Of a stretch of 64,000 nt of DNA, positions 1 through 8,378 are shown one piece after another. Made by a program: the position numbers and the translations under genes. The DNA is taken from contig NZ_PNJG02000002.1 of NCBI RefSeq assembly GCF_003226895.2, positions 372,001 through 436,000 of the forward strand, written 5' to 3'. The DNA is from Kocuria tytonis. Lineage in GTDB: Bacteria > Actinomycetota > Actinomycetes > Actinomycetales > Micrococcaceae. Position 1 is the first letter of the stretch. Every line of letters starts with the position of its first letter. A model generated the notes under the pieces. It searched no databases. It worked only from the letters and a program-made list of their open reading frames with translations, and had not been told where the DNA came from.

Positions 1-510
1 GGGGGAGGCCATGTCCGAGCCGTGGCCCACGATCCACCCGCCGAGCGCCGGGCCGATCATCTGACCTGCGGAGAACGCGGCGGTGAACCACCCGAAGCCT
101 TTGTCCAGGTCCTGGTCCGCCGCGTAGCGGGCGATCGCGGTCTGCCCGCCGATCGTGAAGCACAGGTGACCCATACCCAGGACCGCGCTGGCGGTGAAGA
201 TCAGCCACACGGAGTCCGCGAGCGCCAGGCCCACACCGGCGAGGCCCAGCAGCCCCACGCCGGCGAGGATCAGCAGCCGCAGCTGGGGGATCCGGTCCGA
301 CATGCGCCCCAGCCACACGGCGCTGACCAGGGGTAGGAGGGCGTAGGCGGCGGTGGTGAGACCGATGACCACGGGGTCCGCGCCGAGGCCCAGCAGCTTG
401 TACGAGGTGATGGGACGGAACAGGTTCAGCCCGGACTGGGTGAGCACCGCACACCCCACCAGGATCCACAGCCACGTGCTGCTGCGGGGTGATCGGGTGG
501 GTGCGGCCAT
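1..510 (-). CDS. MFS transporter, N-terminal half (runs off the window)
   Basis: An open frame of 170 codons starts at ATG 510 and runs off the left edge without a stop, so the 3' half is missing. The translation begins MAAPTRSPRSSTWLWILVG and holds about five hydrophobic helices. A loop with WLGRMSDRIPQLR, the G-x-x-x-D-R-x-x-R type MFS signature, lies between helices 2 and 3. Further on come an acidic-glycine stretch (GGQTAIARYAADQD) and a GQMIGPALGGW helix typical of MFS helix 5. It should be a proton-coupled drug or metabolite permease in the cytoplasmic membrane; the substrate cannot be told. It lies 49 bp downstream of the broken Abi-like gene on the same strand. Confidence 0.8.
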   Translation of the reverse strand, partial: MAAPTRSPRSSTWLWILVGCAVLTQSGLNLFRPITSYKLLGLGADPVVIGLTTAAYALLPLVSAVWLGRMSDRIPQLRLLILAGVGLLGLAGVGLALADSVWLIFTASAVLGMGHLCFTIGGQTAIARYAADQDLDKGFGWFTAAFSAGQMIGPALGGWIVGHGSDMASP

Positions 511-559
511 GTGCTCCACACTAGATGGACTGACCGGAAGCGTTGATCGACCTCCCCGG

Positions 560-1658
560 TCAGGACACCTGGAGGAGGTCGTCCGTAGTGGTAGCTGTCT
601 CCAACGCGTGAAGAGAGACGTATCGCTGACGCTGGGTGAAAGCCGAGCCTCTGCCGCTCGTGCGATGGGGCAGAGCCCGGGCGAGCTCTCGATGATCGCG
701 GTCTCCGGGGCGGGTCAGGAGGAAGACCTGGTAGACACCTTCCGTCCACTGCCGGCTCCGCGAAGCACGGATCACCGCGGCGATCTTACGGTCCTCCCTG
801 TCGCCAGCAGCCAGCTCCGCCGCATGCTCCTCAGTCCACGCGACATTGTCCCGGCGGTGGCGGATCAAAGGCACATCCGCTTTGATCTCCTGGTCCGTGT
901 AGAAAGCGAGACGAGTCACCGGCCGGAACCACCGCCCCGCCTGGCACACATAGGCCCGTTCCTGCTCGTACAGGGGCCATGCGTGCCTGGCGGCAACCAC
1001 CACCGTGTCGATCGTCGCCACCGGGCGCTCTCGATACACGTCGGCTGTGCGGTCCACTGATCGCAGCCATGCGGCCGGTTCGGCCCCCAAGAGCTCCGCC
1101 AGTGCGTGGACGCGCTGCACCTCGAAGGGAATGTCCAGCCCGAGAACCGAGTCGTGGTGGGCCAGGCGGTTGCGAAACTTGCGGATGCCCTCGGCGAGGA
1201 TTGCTGCTTCCTTGCGTGTCCCGTTGCCGCCGGGGAAAGCGTGGCGAAGCGACAGCCGCCACTCCTCATTCGTACCTGGGGCCAAGCATGCCGGCCCAGA
1301 AGCCGAACGACAGGCCGGCAACGATCTGGTGCCGTGACTCCCGGTGCTGGTCGCGCAGGCGATCGCGAACGTCTGTCACGCGTCGCATTGCCTCTACTTT
1401 GAGAGGCGGCTCACGCAAGAGCCAGGGGATGCCACACGTCTCGTCCCGGTATCCCTGCGAGAGGGCACGGTCGATGGCGTTGCGCATGAACACCTCGACA
1501 TGAGCAATCAGTTCGTACGCAGCGGATGTCATGCGGGTGCTCCACTTGTACAGCTCAAGGGCCGCTGTCTCGTCGCCTTTCGCCTCACGCAGATACGGCG
1601 CGAACCTGGGCTCGGAGATGGCCTGCCGCATTGCGGGGAGGGTGTAGCCGTGGGTCAC
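560..1658 (-). pseudogene. Abi-like HEPN protein gene, frameshifted
   Basis: Two overlapping frames encode one protein of the Abi-like family (HEPN ribonuclease fold, phage abortive infection). The first part, 1266-1658 (130 aa), carries the motif V-E-V-F-M-R-N-A-I and a helix VAGLSFGFWAGML, then stops at TGA after PRYE. The second part continues in another frame from about 1270 to 560. It begins EEWRLSLRHAF and contains RNRLAHH, which fits the HEPN R-x4-H catalytic motif. Removing one T at the TGA joins them as a protein of about 366 aa. The paralogue at 32161-32769 runs uninterrupted through the same point, which shows the break is real. A sequencing error or recoding are alternatives; the GAA-TGA context is not a strong slippery site. 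The C-terminal 150 aa are not present in the paralogue. Confidence 0.75.
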
Positions 1659-1684
1659 GCCGCAATGCTAACCTGACTACGAAC

Positions 1685-1726
1685 GCCCCGGTGCCGCCTC
1701 TGCCCTACATGCGCCCGGGGCTTTTT
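1685..1726. terminator. GC-rich hairpin followed by T run
   Basis: GCCCCGG (1685-1691) pairs with CCGGGGC (1715-1721) across a 23-nt loop and is followed by five T on the plus strand. It sits between the Abi-like gene and thpR and is a weak-to-moderate intrinsic terminator candidate. Confidence 0.4.
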
Positions 1727-1824
1727 ACGTGCCCACGCTCCGCGCACCCCCCAAATAGGCGCGTACCGGCTCTGCAGTGAACATGTCCGGTCAGTACCAC
1801 TGGGGGTACTGCGGGGCGCCCCGG

Positions 1825-2421
1825 TCAGGCGCCCGTGAGCACGTACCGGCCCATGTCGGTGTGCAACGCCCCTCCGGAACGCCCCCGCCCCAGCTCGGAG
1901 GCCACCAGGCGGATCTCACTCACGGTCCACTCGGGGCCGTCGTACACGGACAGCGCGTGCACCACGTGGGCAAGCTCCGGGCCGGTGTGCGCGCGGACTC
2001 GGGAGCCGCGACGTCGTTCCTTCGCCTGGCGCGTGCGCTCGGTGCGCGAGGTGCGGGCCACGGTGAGGTGGGCGCGCTGCCGTGCTCGCTCGTCGGGGTC
2101 CAGGGAGCAGGCGCGCATGAGCTCCGCGAGGTCGGCGGTCTCTCCGCCCACCCCCATCCAGAGGGTGGTGCCGGAGAACGATCCGGCGCCGTGCAGACTC
2201 ACCCGCAGCGGCGGGAACCCGCGGGCGACCTCCCCCAGGTGCTCGGAGAGGTCGGGGACGGCGCCCTCCGGCTGGTCCCCGTAGAAGGCGAGGGTCACGT
2301 GCCACTGCTCGGGGTCACCCCAGCGCAGGGCGGTACCGGTCAGGGCGCGGACCTCGGTCATCGCGCGGACCAGGTGCTCGCGGGCGGCCCGCGGCGGGTG
2401 GGCGGCGGCGAAGAGCCTCAT
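1825..2421 (-). CDS. thpR: RNA 2',3'-cyclic phosphodiesterase (2H family)
   Basis: The 198-aa protein has the two H-x-T motifs that define the 2H phosphoesterase superfamily: H41-V-T-L and H118-L-T-V. Family members hydrolyse 2',3'-cyclic phosphate RNA ends and can reversibly join 2'-5' linkages (old name 2'-5' RNA ligase, LigT). Length is normal for the family (about 180-200 aa). The open frame extends 51 codons further upstream, but MRLFAAAHPP at 2421 is the standard family start and the upstream part is low-complexity. The motif spacing of 77 residues and the W-G-D-P-E-Q-W-H context match the family. It is transcribed away from the small membrane protein at 2540. Confidence 0.85.
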   Translation of the reverse strand: MRLFAAAHPPRAAREHLVRAMTEVRALTGTALRWGDPEQWHVTLAFYGDQPEGAVPDLSEHLGEVARGFPPLRVSLHGAGSFSGTTLWMGVGGETADLAELMRACSLDPDERARQRAHLTVARTSRTERTRQAKERRRGSRVRAHTGPELAHVVHALSVYDGPEWTVSEIRLVASELGRGRSGGALHTDMGRYVLTGA

Positions 2422-2539
2422 GGCACCACTGTAGGCGGCGATCCGGCAGCCCCCCACGGCGCTCACGCGATCGGCACACGGTGCCGGCGGAGCACCGCAC
2501 TGGCTAGGGTGGACCCACCGCACACGAGAGGACGCCACC

Positions 2540-2761
2540 ATGACATCGGAGATGAAGTTCTCGGTCACCCTCACCGCCGTGGGCCTGCTGGGCTTCCTGG
2601 CCAGCTACGGCTGGCTGCTGTGGGACGCGCGCGATCCGGTGGGCGGGGCGAACATCGGCGCGGCCATGATGTGCATGCTCACGGCGGGTCTCGCCGTGGC
2701 CGGACTGCTGTGCATGCTGGCCGTGTACCTGTCCCGGTTCATCGTGGGCAGGGACGACTGA
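2540..2761 (+). CDS. small two-helix membrane protein
   Basis: A 73-aa protein starts at ATG 2540 after a GAGAGGA ribosome site. It has two predicted membrane helices (about residues 9-27 and 38-65), the first with a W-L-L-W-D end and the second rich in Met, Ala and Leu. I do not recognise the family. Codon use matches the surrounding genes, with strong third-position GC, so it is likely a real gene. It lies in the divergent space in front of thpR and converges on the phosphoesterase gene. Confidence 0.6.
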   Translation: MTSEMKFSVTLTAVGLLGFLASYGWLLWDARDPVGGANIGAAMMCMLTAGLAVAGLLCMLAVYLSRFIVGRDD

Positions 2762-2780
2762 GACTCGAACGCCCAGGCCC

Positions 2781-3287
2781 TCACCGCCGCGGCAGCTCCA
2801 CCAGTTCCACCCCCGTGAGCGCACCCGCGTCCGCCGTGACCCGCATGTAGCTGCAGTGCGGTTGCCGCCTGCGGTCCGTGGGGGAGCCGGGGTTCAGCAG
2901 CCGCATCCCGGACGGCGCCACGGTGTCCCACGGGATGTGGCTGTGGCCGAACACCAGCACGTCCGTGTCCGGGAACGCGGCATCCATGCGCTTCTCGCGG
3001 CCCTGCTTGGCGCCGGTCTCGTGCGTCATGGCCCAGCGCAGCCCTTCCAGCTCCCAGCGCGCGGTCTCGGGCATCTCGGCGCGCAGCTCGGGGCCGTCGT
3101 TGTTGCCCCACACGCAGATCAGCCGGCGGGAGCGCTCGCGCAGCGCCTCGAACGTGGCCAGGTCCACCCAGTCACCGGCGTGCACGACGACGTCCGCGAC
3201 GCTCACCTCGTCCCACACCTGCGCGGGCAGGTCCTTGGCGCGCTTGGGCAGGTGGGTGTCCGCGAGCAGCAGCAGCGATGTGGTCAT
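2781..3287 (-). CDS. YfcE/MJ0936-type metallophosphoesterase
   Basis: The 168-aa protein shows the calcineurin-like metal-binding motifs in order: D10-x-H12 in LLADTHLP, G-D39 in HAGDW, G-N-N-D at about 61-64, H in MTHETG, and G-H-S-H near 114-117. Family members are cytoplasmic two-metal phosphodiesterases. The physiological substrate of this one is unknown. It starts 13 bp after the stop of the arsenite carrier gene on the same strand, so the two are probably co-transcribed, although a functional link between them is not established. Confidence 0.85.
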   Translation of the reverse strand: MTTSLLLLADTHLPKRAKDLPAQVWDEVSVADVVVHAGDWVDLATFEALRERSRRLICVWGNNDGPELRAEMPETARWELEGLRWAMTHETGAKQGREKRMDAAFPDTDVLVFGHSHIPWDTVAPSGMRLLNPGSPTDRRRQPHCSYMRVTADAGALTGVELVELPRR

Positions 3288-3300
3288 GGGGTCGTCCTCC

Positions 3301-4398
3301 TCAGCGGGTGGGAACGGTGGGGTCGCCCCGGAACAGCCGGGGGCCCAGCCACACCGAGACGTAGACCAGCGCCACGAGCACCGGAACCTCGATCAGCGGA
3401 CCCACCACGCCCGCGAGCGCCTGGCCCGAGGTGACCCCGAACGTGCCGATGGCCACCGCGATGGCCAGCTCGAAGTTGTTGCCCGCCGCAGTGAACGCCA
3501 CGGTGGTGGACCGGGCGTAGTCCAGCCCTGCGGCCCGGGAGCCGAGCATCCCCAGGGCGAACATGACGGCGAAGTAGCACAGCAGGGGCAGCGCGATCCG
3601 GGCGACGTCCCACGGCTGGGAGGTGATGGCGTCCCCCTGCAGGGCGAAGAGCACCACGATGGTGAACAGCAGCCCGTACAGCGCCCACGGGCCGATCTTG
3701 GGCAGGAAACGCTCCTCGTACCACTGCCGCCCCTTGGCCCGCTCCCCCAGAACGCGGGTGAGGAACCCGGCAAGCAGTGGGATGCCCAGGAACACGAGCA
3801 CGGAGACCACGATGGCCCCCACGGAGAACTCCGCGGACGTGGTGGGCAGGCCCAGCCACGCGGGCAGCACCTGCAGGTAGAACCAGCCCAGCAGGCCGAA
3901 CGCGAGCACCTGGAACACGGAGTTGACGGCCACCAGCACGGCGGCGGCCTCGCGGTCACCGCACGCGAGGTCGTTCCAGATCAGCACCATGGCGATGCAG
4001 CGGGCCAGGCCCACGATGATCAGCCCTGTGCGGTACTCGGGCAGGTCCGGCAGCAGCAGCCACCCCAGGGTGAACATCACCGCGGGGCCCACCACCCAGT
4101 TCAGCAGCAGGGAGAGGGCCATCAGCCGCCGGTCCCCGGTCACGCGAGCCGTCTCGTCATAGCGGACCTTCGCGAGCACCGGGTACATCATCACCAGCAG
4201 GCCCACCGCGATGGGCAGGGACACCTGGCCGATCGTCACGGACTCCAGTGCCGCCCCCAGGGCGGGGACGAAGCGCCCGAGCAGCAGCCCGGCGGCCATC
4301 GCCACCAGGATCCACACGGGCAGCCAGCGGTCGAGGAAGGACATCTCCCGCAGCACCGGTCTCGTCTCGGCAGGTCGGGTGGAGGGGGCTGCGGTCAT
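3301..4398 (-). CDS. acr3: ACR3-family arsenite efflux carrier
   Basis: The 365-aa protein has about ten membrane helices and ACR3 hallmarks. These are the helix with VGLARCIAMVLIWNDLACGD, which carries the conserved membrane Cys of ACR3 carriers, and the discontinuous helix region FTAAGNNFELAIAVAIG. It expels arsenite, and in some members antimonite, across the cytoplasmic membrane using the proton gradient. The start at ATG 4398 gives the normal family length; the frame stays open upstream, where it lies antisense within sdaA. No arsR or arsC is nearby, so it is a stand-alone carrier followed by the phosphoesterase gene. Confidence 0.9.
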   Translation of the reverse strand: MTAAPSTRPAETRPVLREMSFLDRWLPVWILVAMAAGLLLGRFVPALGAALESVTIGQVSLPIAVGLLVMMYPVLAKVRYDETARVTGDRRLMALSLLLNWVVGPAVMFTLGWLLLPDLPEYRTGLIIVGLARCIAMVLIWNDLACGDREAAAVLVAVNSVFQVLAFGLLGWFYLQVLPAWLGLPTTSAEFSVGAIVVSVLVFLGIPLLAGFLTRVLGERAKGRQWYEERFLPKIGPWALYGLLFTIVVLFALQGDAITSQPWDVARIALPLLCYFAVMFALGMLGSRAAGLDYARSTTVAFTAAGNNFELAIAVAIGTFGVTSGQALAGVVGPLIEVPVLVALVYVSVWLGPRLFRGDPTVPTR

Positions 4399-4436
4399 GG
4401 CTGAGGGGTCTTTCTGGTGATGGGGTGTGCGGGGGC

Positions 4437-5819
4437 TCAGCACTCGATGACGTTCACGGCCAGGCCGCCGCGAGAGGTCTCCTTGTACTTGATCTTCATG
4501 TCCGCACCGGTCTCCCGCATGGTCTTGACCACCTGGTCCAGGGAGACCTTGTGGATGCCGTCCCCCTGCATGGACAGCCGCGCGGAGTTGATGGCCTTGA
4601 CGCTGGCGATCGCGTTGCGCTCGATGCACGGGATCTGCACGAGCCCGCCCACGGGGTCGCACGTGAGCCCCAGGTTGTGCTCGATGCCCATCTCCGCGGC
4701 GCACTCCACCTGGCGGGCGCTGCCGCCCAGCACGGCGCACAGTCCGGCCGCGGCCATGGAGCACGCGGAGCCCACCTCACCCTGGCAGCCCACCTCGGCG
4801 CCGGAGATGGACGCGTTCTCCTTGATCACGATGCCGATGGCCGCCGCAGTAAGTAAGAAGTCCACGATCTTGTCGTCGCACGCGTCCTCCATGAAGCGCG
4901 TGTAGAAGTGCAGCACCGCGGGGATGATCCCGGCCGCACCGTTGGTGGGGGCGGTGACGATCCGACCGCCGGACGCGTTCTCCTCGTTCACGGCGAGCGC
5001 GTAGAGGTTCACCCAGTCCATGCCGTACAGGGGGTCGTTGCCGGGCTCCTTGGCCAGCAGCCGCTTGCGCATCTCGGGCGCACGACGCCGCACCTTCAGT
5101 CCCCCGGGCAGGGTCTTCTCCTTGCGGGCGCAGCCGTTCTCCACGCACTCCTGCATCACGGACCAGATGTGCAGCAGCTGGTCCCGGGTTTCCTGCGCGG
5201 GGCGCCACGAGAGCTCGTTGGCGGCCATCACCTGCGCGGTGGTCAGGTTCTCGGACTCGCAGATGGCCAGCAGCTCGTCACCCGTGCTGAACGGGTACTT
5301 GACGGGGGTGGTGTCCTCCACGATCTTGTCCGCGCTGCTCTTGGAGTCATCCACCACGAACCCGCCGCCCACGGAGTAGTAGATGCTGTCGCGGACCACC
5401 TCGCCGGCGGCGTCGTAGGCCGTGAAGCTCATGCCGTTGGGGTGGGTGGGCAGGGACTTGCGGCGGTGCATGATCACGTCACGCGCGCGGTCGAAGGCGA
5501 TGGCGTGGGTCCCGTTCAGCTTCAGCTGCCCGGCCTCACCGGCGAGCGCCACCATCTCGTCCGCGAGGTCCGTGTCCACGGTCTCCGGGTCCTCGCCCAT
5601 GAGTCCCAGGATCACGGCCTTGTCCGAGCCGTGGCCCCAGCCGGTGGCCCCGAGGGAGCCGAAGAGCTGGGAGTGGACACGGGTGACGGAGTCCAGCAGG
5701 GCGTCGTCGGCGAGACCCGCCACGAATAGCCGGGCGGCTCGCATGGGACCCACGGTGTGGGAGGACGACGGTCCGATTCCCACGGAGAACAAATCCAGAG
5801 CACTGAGTGCCACGTTCAC
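4437..5819 (-). CDS. sdaA: L-serine ammonia-lyase, iron-sulfur-dependent
   Basis: The 460-aa single-chain enzyme converts L-serine to pyruvate and ammonia. The N-terminal beta domain starts with [19 protein letters not shown], the family signature, and the C-terminal alpha domain holds the cysteines expected for the catalytic 4Fe-4S cluster, in [15 protein letters not shown] and [21 protein letters not shown] chose GTG 5819 because it follows AGTGGGGAG and gives the usual family length; the frame upstream of it is non-conserved. It stands alone, transcribed towards the arsenite carrier gene with a 38-bp gap. Confidence 0.92.
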   Translation of the reverse strand: MNVALSALDLFSVGIGPSSSHTVGPMRAARLFVAGLADDALLDSVTRVHSQLFGSLGATGWGHGSDKAVILGLMGEDPETVDTDLADEMVALAGEAGQLKLNGTHAIAFDRARDVIMHRRKSLPTHPNGMSFTAYDAAGEVVRDSIYYSVGGGFVVDDSKSSADKIVEDTTPVKYPFSTGDELLAICESENLTTAQVMAANELSWRPAQETRDQLLHIWSVMQECVENGCARKEKTLPGGLKVRRRAPEMRKRLLAKEPGNDPLYGMDWVNLYALAVNEENASGGRIVTAPTNGAAGIIPAVLHFYTRFMEDACDDKIVDFLLTAAAIGIVIKENASISGAEVGCQGEVGSACSMAAAGLCAVLGGSARQVECAAEMGIEHNLGLTCDPVGGLVQIPCIERNAIASVKAINSARLSMQGDGIHKVSLDQVVKTMRETGADMKIKYKETSRGGLAVNVIEC

Positions 5820-6132
5820 ATCTCCCCACTGTCGGACATCATCGGCGGCGCGGATGGGCCGCCGGAAGTCGAGCGACCGCGCGACACGGAGGAGCCGCGC
5901 GGAACGAATCCACGGTACGTGGGTCCCATGGGGCGGGCAACCTCCGCAGGGGTGAGCCGACGGCGGGTGGGGCACCTCTTGGCTCGGCGGTCCACAGTGC
6001 GGGTTCCAGCGCAGCTCGACACGGACACCCGCGGTTCATCTCGCGGCGCCACGAAAACCACACAACCACGGCCCTGCTGCTTCCGCGACCCTTACATTGG
6101 GTGAACCCGGTGTCGTCGAAGGAGCCCCCGCC
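5820..6132. other. divergent intergenic region sdaA / GNAT gene
   Basis: This 313-bp gap contains the leader regions of two divergent genes. A CCGCGCG...CGCGCGG inverted repeat near 5876-5902 could form a hairpin in the sdaA leader. I looked for a glycine riboswitch, which sometimes precedes sdaA-type genes, and did not see its conserved core. There is no convincing additional ORF. Confidence 0.4.
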
Positions 6133-6711
6133 ATGTCCGAACCGTTCGATGCTCAGAGCGTGGGCTCCCGCCTTCTGCAAGGCCACCGAGTGCGGTTTCG
6201 TGAACTGCGGGATGAAGACCTCCCCGTCCTCGTGCGCTGGTGGCAGAACCCGGACACAGTGCTGTTCCAGAACCTCACCGTGGCACCCCGGCCTGAAGAG
6301 ACCATCGCTGAAATGTTCCGCAGCTGGTCCACCAACGCCTCGTCCGGCAACGTGGGATTCAGCGTGGTGGACCGGCACACCGATGAGCTGCTGGGCCACG
6401 TGGTGCTCTACGGCGCGGCACTTCCAGTTCGCGCGGGAACATTCGCCGTGATGATTGGTGCTGACCACGTGAATCGCGGGTACGGCACCGACGCCGTGCG
6501 CCTGATGACGGACTTCGGCTTCCGGGAACTGGGTCTGAACCGGATAGAACTGCGGGTCTTCGCCTACAACGAGCGGGCGCATGCCGTCTACCGCAAGATC
6601 GGGTACCGGGAGGAAGGTGTCCGGCGCGAAGTCGCCTTCCATGCTGGTGTGTTCCACGACGAGGTCGTCATGTCCCTCCTGGCCCGCGAATGGTTCACGG
6701 CCGAGCACTGA
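6133..6711 (+). CDS. GNAT acetyltransferase, RimJ/RimL type
   Basis: The 192-aa protein has the RimJ/RimL-like GNAT layout: an N-terminal VRFRELRDEDLPVLVRWWQNPD strand-helix, then an acetyl-CoA pyrophosphate loop region with NRGYGTDAVRLMTDFGFRELGLNRIELRVFAYNERAHAVYRKIGYREEGVRR. It transfers an acetyl group from acetyl-CoA to an amine, either a protein N-terminus or a small molecule; the substrate is unknown. ATG 6133 is preceded by GAAGGAG and is preferred over an upstream in-frame start at 6097. Confidence 0.85.
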   Translation: MSEPFDAQSVGSRLLQGHRVRFRELRDEDLPVLVRWWQNPDTVLFQNLTVAPRPEETIAEMFRSWSTNASSGNVGFSVVDRHTDELLGHVVLYGAALPVRAGTFAVMIGADHVNRGYGTDAVRLMTDFGFRELGLNRIELRVFAYNERAHAVYRKIGYREEGVRREVAFHAGVFHDEVVMSLLAREWFTAEH

Positions 6712-7031
6712 AGACACGGCCCCCACACGCCCTCCCGCATGAAATTGCTTTTGTAAAACAATAGGGGAATGTGACACATGATACATGTGCGGGGCGTTCA
6801 AAAGTCTGGCCATTTGGCCATTGTTTCCCGGATAACGATTACATTACGGTTGGCATCACATTGGCCGACTAGCCTCTGACCTGCGTAAACGTGGGGCGGT
6901 GGTGCGCGGTCACCACCATGATTCTGCCGGTTCCGTTCACCCCCTTCGGGCCCGGCACATGATTGCCGTTCCGACAGCCCTCGGGGACTTCCCGCGGGTT
7001 CTCAGCTGATCACTGATCGAAGGATCCCCTC
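6712..7031. promoter_or_regulatory. upstream region of the secreted protease with two palindromes
   Basis: This is a comparatively AT-rich 320-bp gap. It contains CACATG-ATA-CATGTG (6775-6789) and TGGCCA-TT-TGGCCA (6807-6820), plus a T/A-rich imperfect palindrome near 6744-6762. These are candidate regulator sites for the protease gene, which starts at 7032 with AAGGATCCCCTC upstream. I could not identify a clear -35/-10 pair. Confidence 0.4.
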
Positions 7032-8282
7032 ATGAGCAAGAAGAACACGATTCTCGCCACCGCCGCAGCGGCGGCAGTCGTCCTGGGCACGGTGTCCCCC
7101 TCCGTGGCCGCCCCGGCGCAGGCGCCGGCGCCGTCGAACAATACCACCAACCAGCAGGCCAAGGTCCTGGACGTCTCCGGCGGTGACTACGTGGTCATGC
7201 TGGAGCTGCCCGCCACGGCCTCGAACGCCCCCAAGAGCGCGGCCGCCAAGTCTGCCGTGGCCAGCACCACCCAGAGGCAGGCGGACAAGTGGCAGGCCAA
7301 GGGTGTGAAGGTCAAGCAGAAGTTCAAGACCATCGGCGGTTTCACCGCGGACCTGACCCCCGCGCAGGTGAAGGCCCTGAGCGCGGACCCGGGCGTCGCG
7401 GTCGTGGAGAAGAACAAGACCGTCAAGGCCACCGCCACCCAGAACAACGCCACGTGGGGCCTGGACCGCGCCGACCAGCAGGACCTGCCCCTGAACGGCT
7501 CCTACAACTACAACGCCACGGGCGCGGGCGTCACGGCATACATCATCGACACCGGTGTGCGTGCCACCCACTCGCAGTTCCGCGGTCGCGTGGCCCCGGG
7601 TGTGACCGCGATCGACGACGACTGGGGCAGCAACGACTGCGCCGGTCACGGAACGCACGTGGCGGGCACGGTGGCCGGGTCCACCTACGGCGTGGCCAAG
7701 GCCGCGACCATCATGCCCGTGCGCGTCCTGGGCTGCGACGGCACGGGTTCCACCGCGGGCATCGTGGCGGGCATGGACTGGGTCTCCTCCAACGCGAACG
7801 GGCCGTCCGTGGCCAACATGAGCCTGGGTGGCGGGATCTCCTCCGCGATGGACAGCGCCATCAGCCGGATGACCCGCGCCGGCGTGATCTCCCTGGTGGC
7901 CGCGGGCAACGACTACGACAACGCCTGCAACTACTCCCCGGCCCGCGCGTCCTCCGCCATCACGGTGGGTTCCACGGACCGCCGGGACCAGCTCTCGGAG
8001 TTCTCGAACTGGGGTTCCTGCGTGGACATCCTGGCCCCGGGCACGGACATCACCTCGTCCTGGCCCTCGAGTGACAACGCCACCAACACGATCTCCGGCA
8101 CGTCCATGGCCACCCCGCACGTGGCGGGCGCCGCCGCCCTGTACCTGCAGCAGCACCCCAGCGCATCGGTGACCGAGGTGGAGCGCGCCCTCAAGAACTC
8201 CGCCACCCGCAACACCATCGACTACGTGAACGGTTCCCCGAACCTGATGCTGAACACCACGACCCTCACCGGGGGTCGCTGA
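7032..8282 (+). CDS. secreted subtilase, proteinase-K-like (S8A)
   Basis: The 416-aa preproprotein has a Sec signal peptide (KK, hydrophobic core 7-20, cleavage likely after AAPA near 27-30) and an inhibitor-I9-type propeptide (about 51-133, with FTADLTPAQVKALSADPGV). The catalytic domain carries D173 in YIIDTGV, H206 in GHGTHVAG, oxyanion N293 in AAGND and S358 in GTSMATPHVAG. The NACNYSPARA segment after the Asn is typical of the proteinase K/aqualysin group. It should be exported, self-process and degrade protein outside the cell. No C-terminal wall anchor or extra domain is present. Confidence 0.93.
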   Translation: MSKKNTILATAAAAAVVLGTVSPSVAAPAQAPAPSNNTTNQQAKVLDVSGGDYVVMLELPATASNAPKSAAAKSAVASTTQRQADKWQAKGVKVKQKFKTIGGFTADLTPAQVKALSADPGVAVVEKNKTVKATATQNNATWGLDRADQQDLPLNGSYNYNATGAGVTAYIIDTGVRATHSQFRGRVAPGVTAIDDDWGSNDCAGHGTHVAGTVAGSTYGVAKAATIMPVRVLGCDGTGSTAGIVAGMDWVSSNANGPSVANMSLGGGISSAMDSAISRMTRAGVISLVAAGNDYDNACNYSPARASSAITVGSTDRRDQLSEFSNWGSCVDILAPGTDITSSWPSSDNATNTISGTSMATPHVAGAAALYLQQHPSASVTEVERALKNSATRNTIDYVNGSPNLMLNTTTLTGGR

Positions 8283-8338
8283 CCCTCACACCGGGCACGT
8301 GAACCGCACCGGTTCCACGTACCGCCCCATGCACCACC

Positions 8339-8378
8339 CTCACGGCCGCCCGGTCTCAGAATGCCGGGCGGCCGTGAG
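8339..8378. terminator. bidirectional terminator between convergent genes
   Basis: A perfect 15-bp stem (8339-8353 with 8364-8378) and a 10-nt loop lie between the convergent protease and GH15 genes. The stem overlaps the last codons and stop of the GH15 gene. It could stop transcription from both sides. Confidence 0.65.

Noticed and set aside
1259-1275. Programmed +1 frameshift (RF2-like) in the Abi-like gene
   Set aside because: The codon before TGA is GAA, not a CTT-type slippery codon, and no upstream Shine-Dalgarno-like stimulator is seen; a simple mutation is more likely.
5820-6000. Glycine or other riboswitch ahead of sdaA
   Set aside because: The conserved core sequences of known aptamers were not found; only a GC-rich hairpin is visible.
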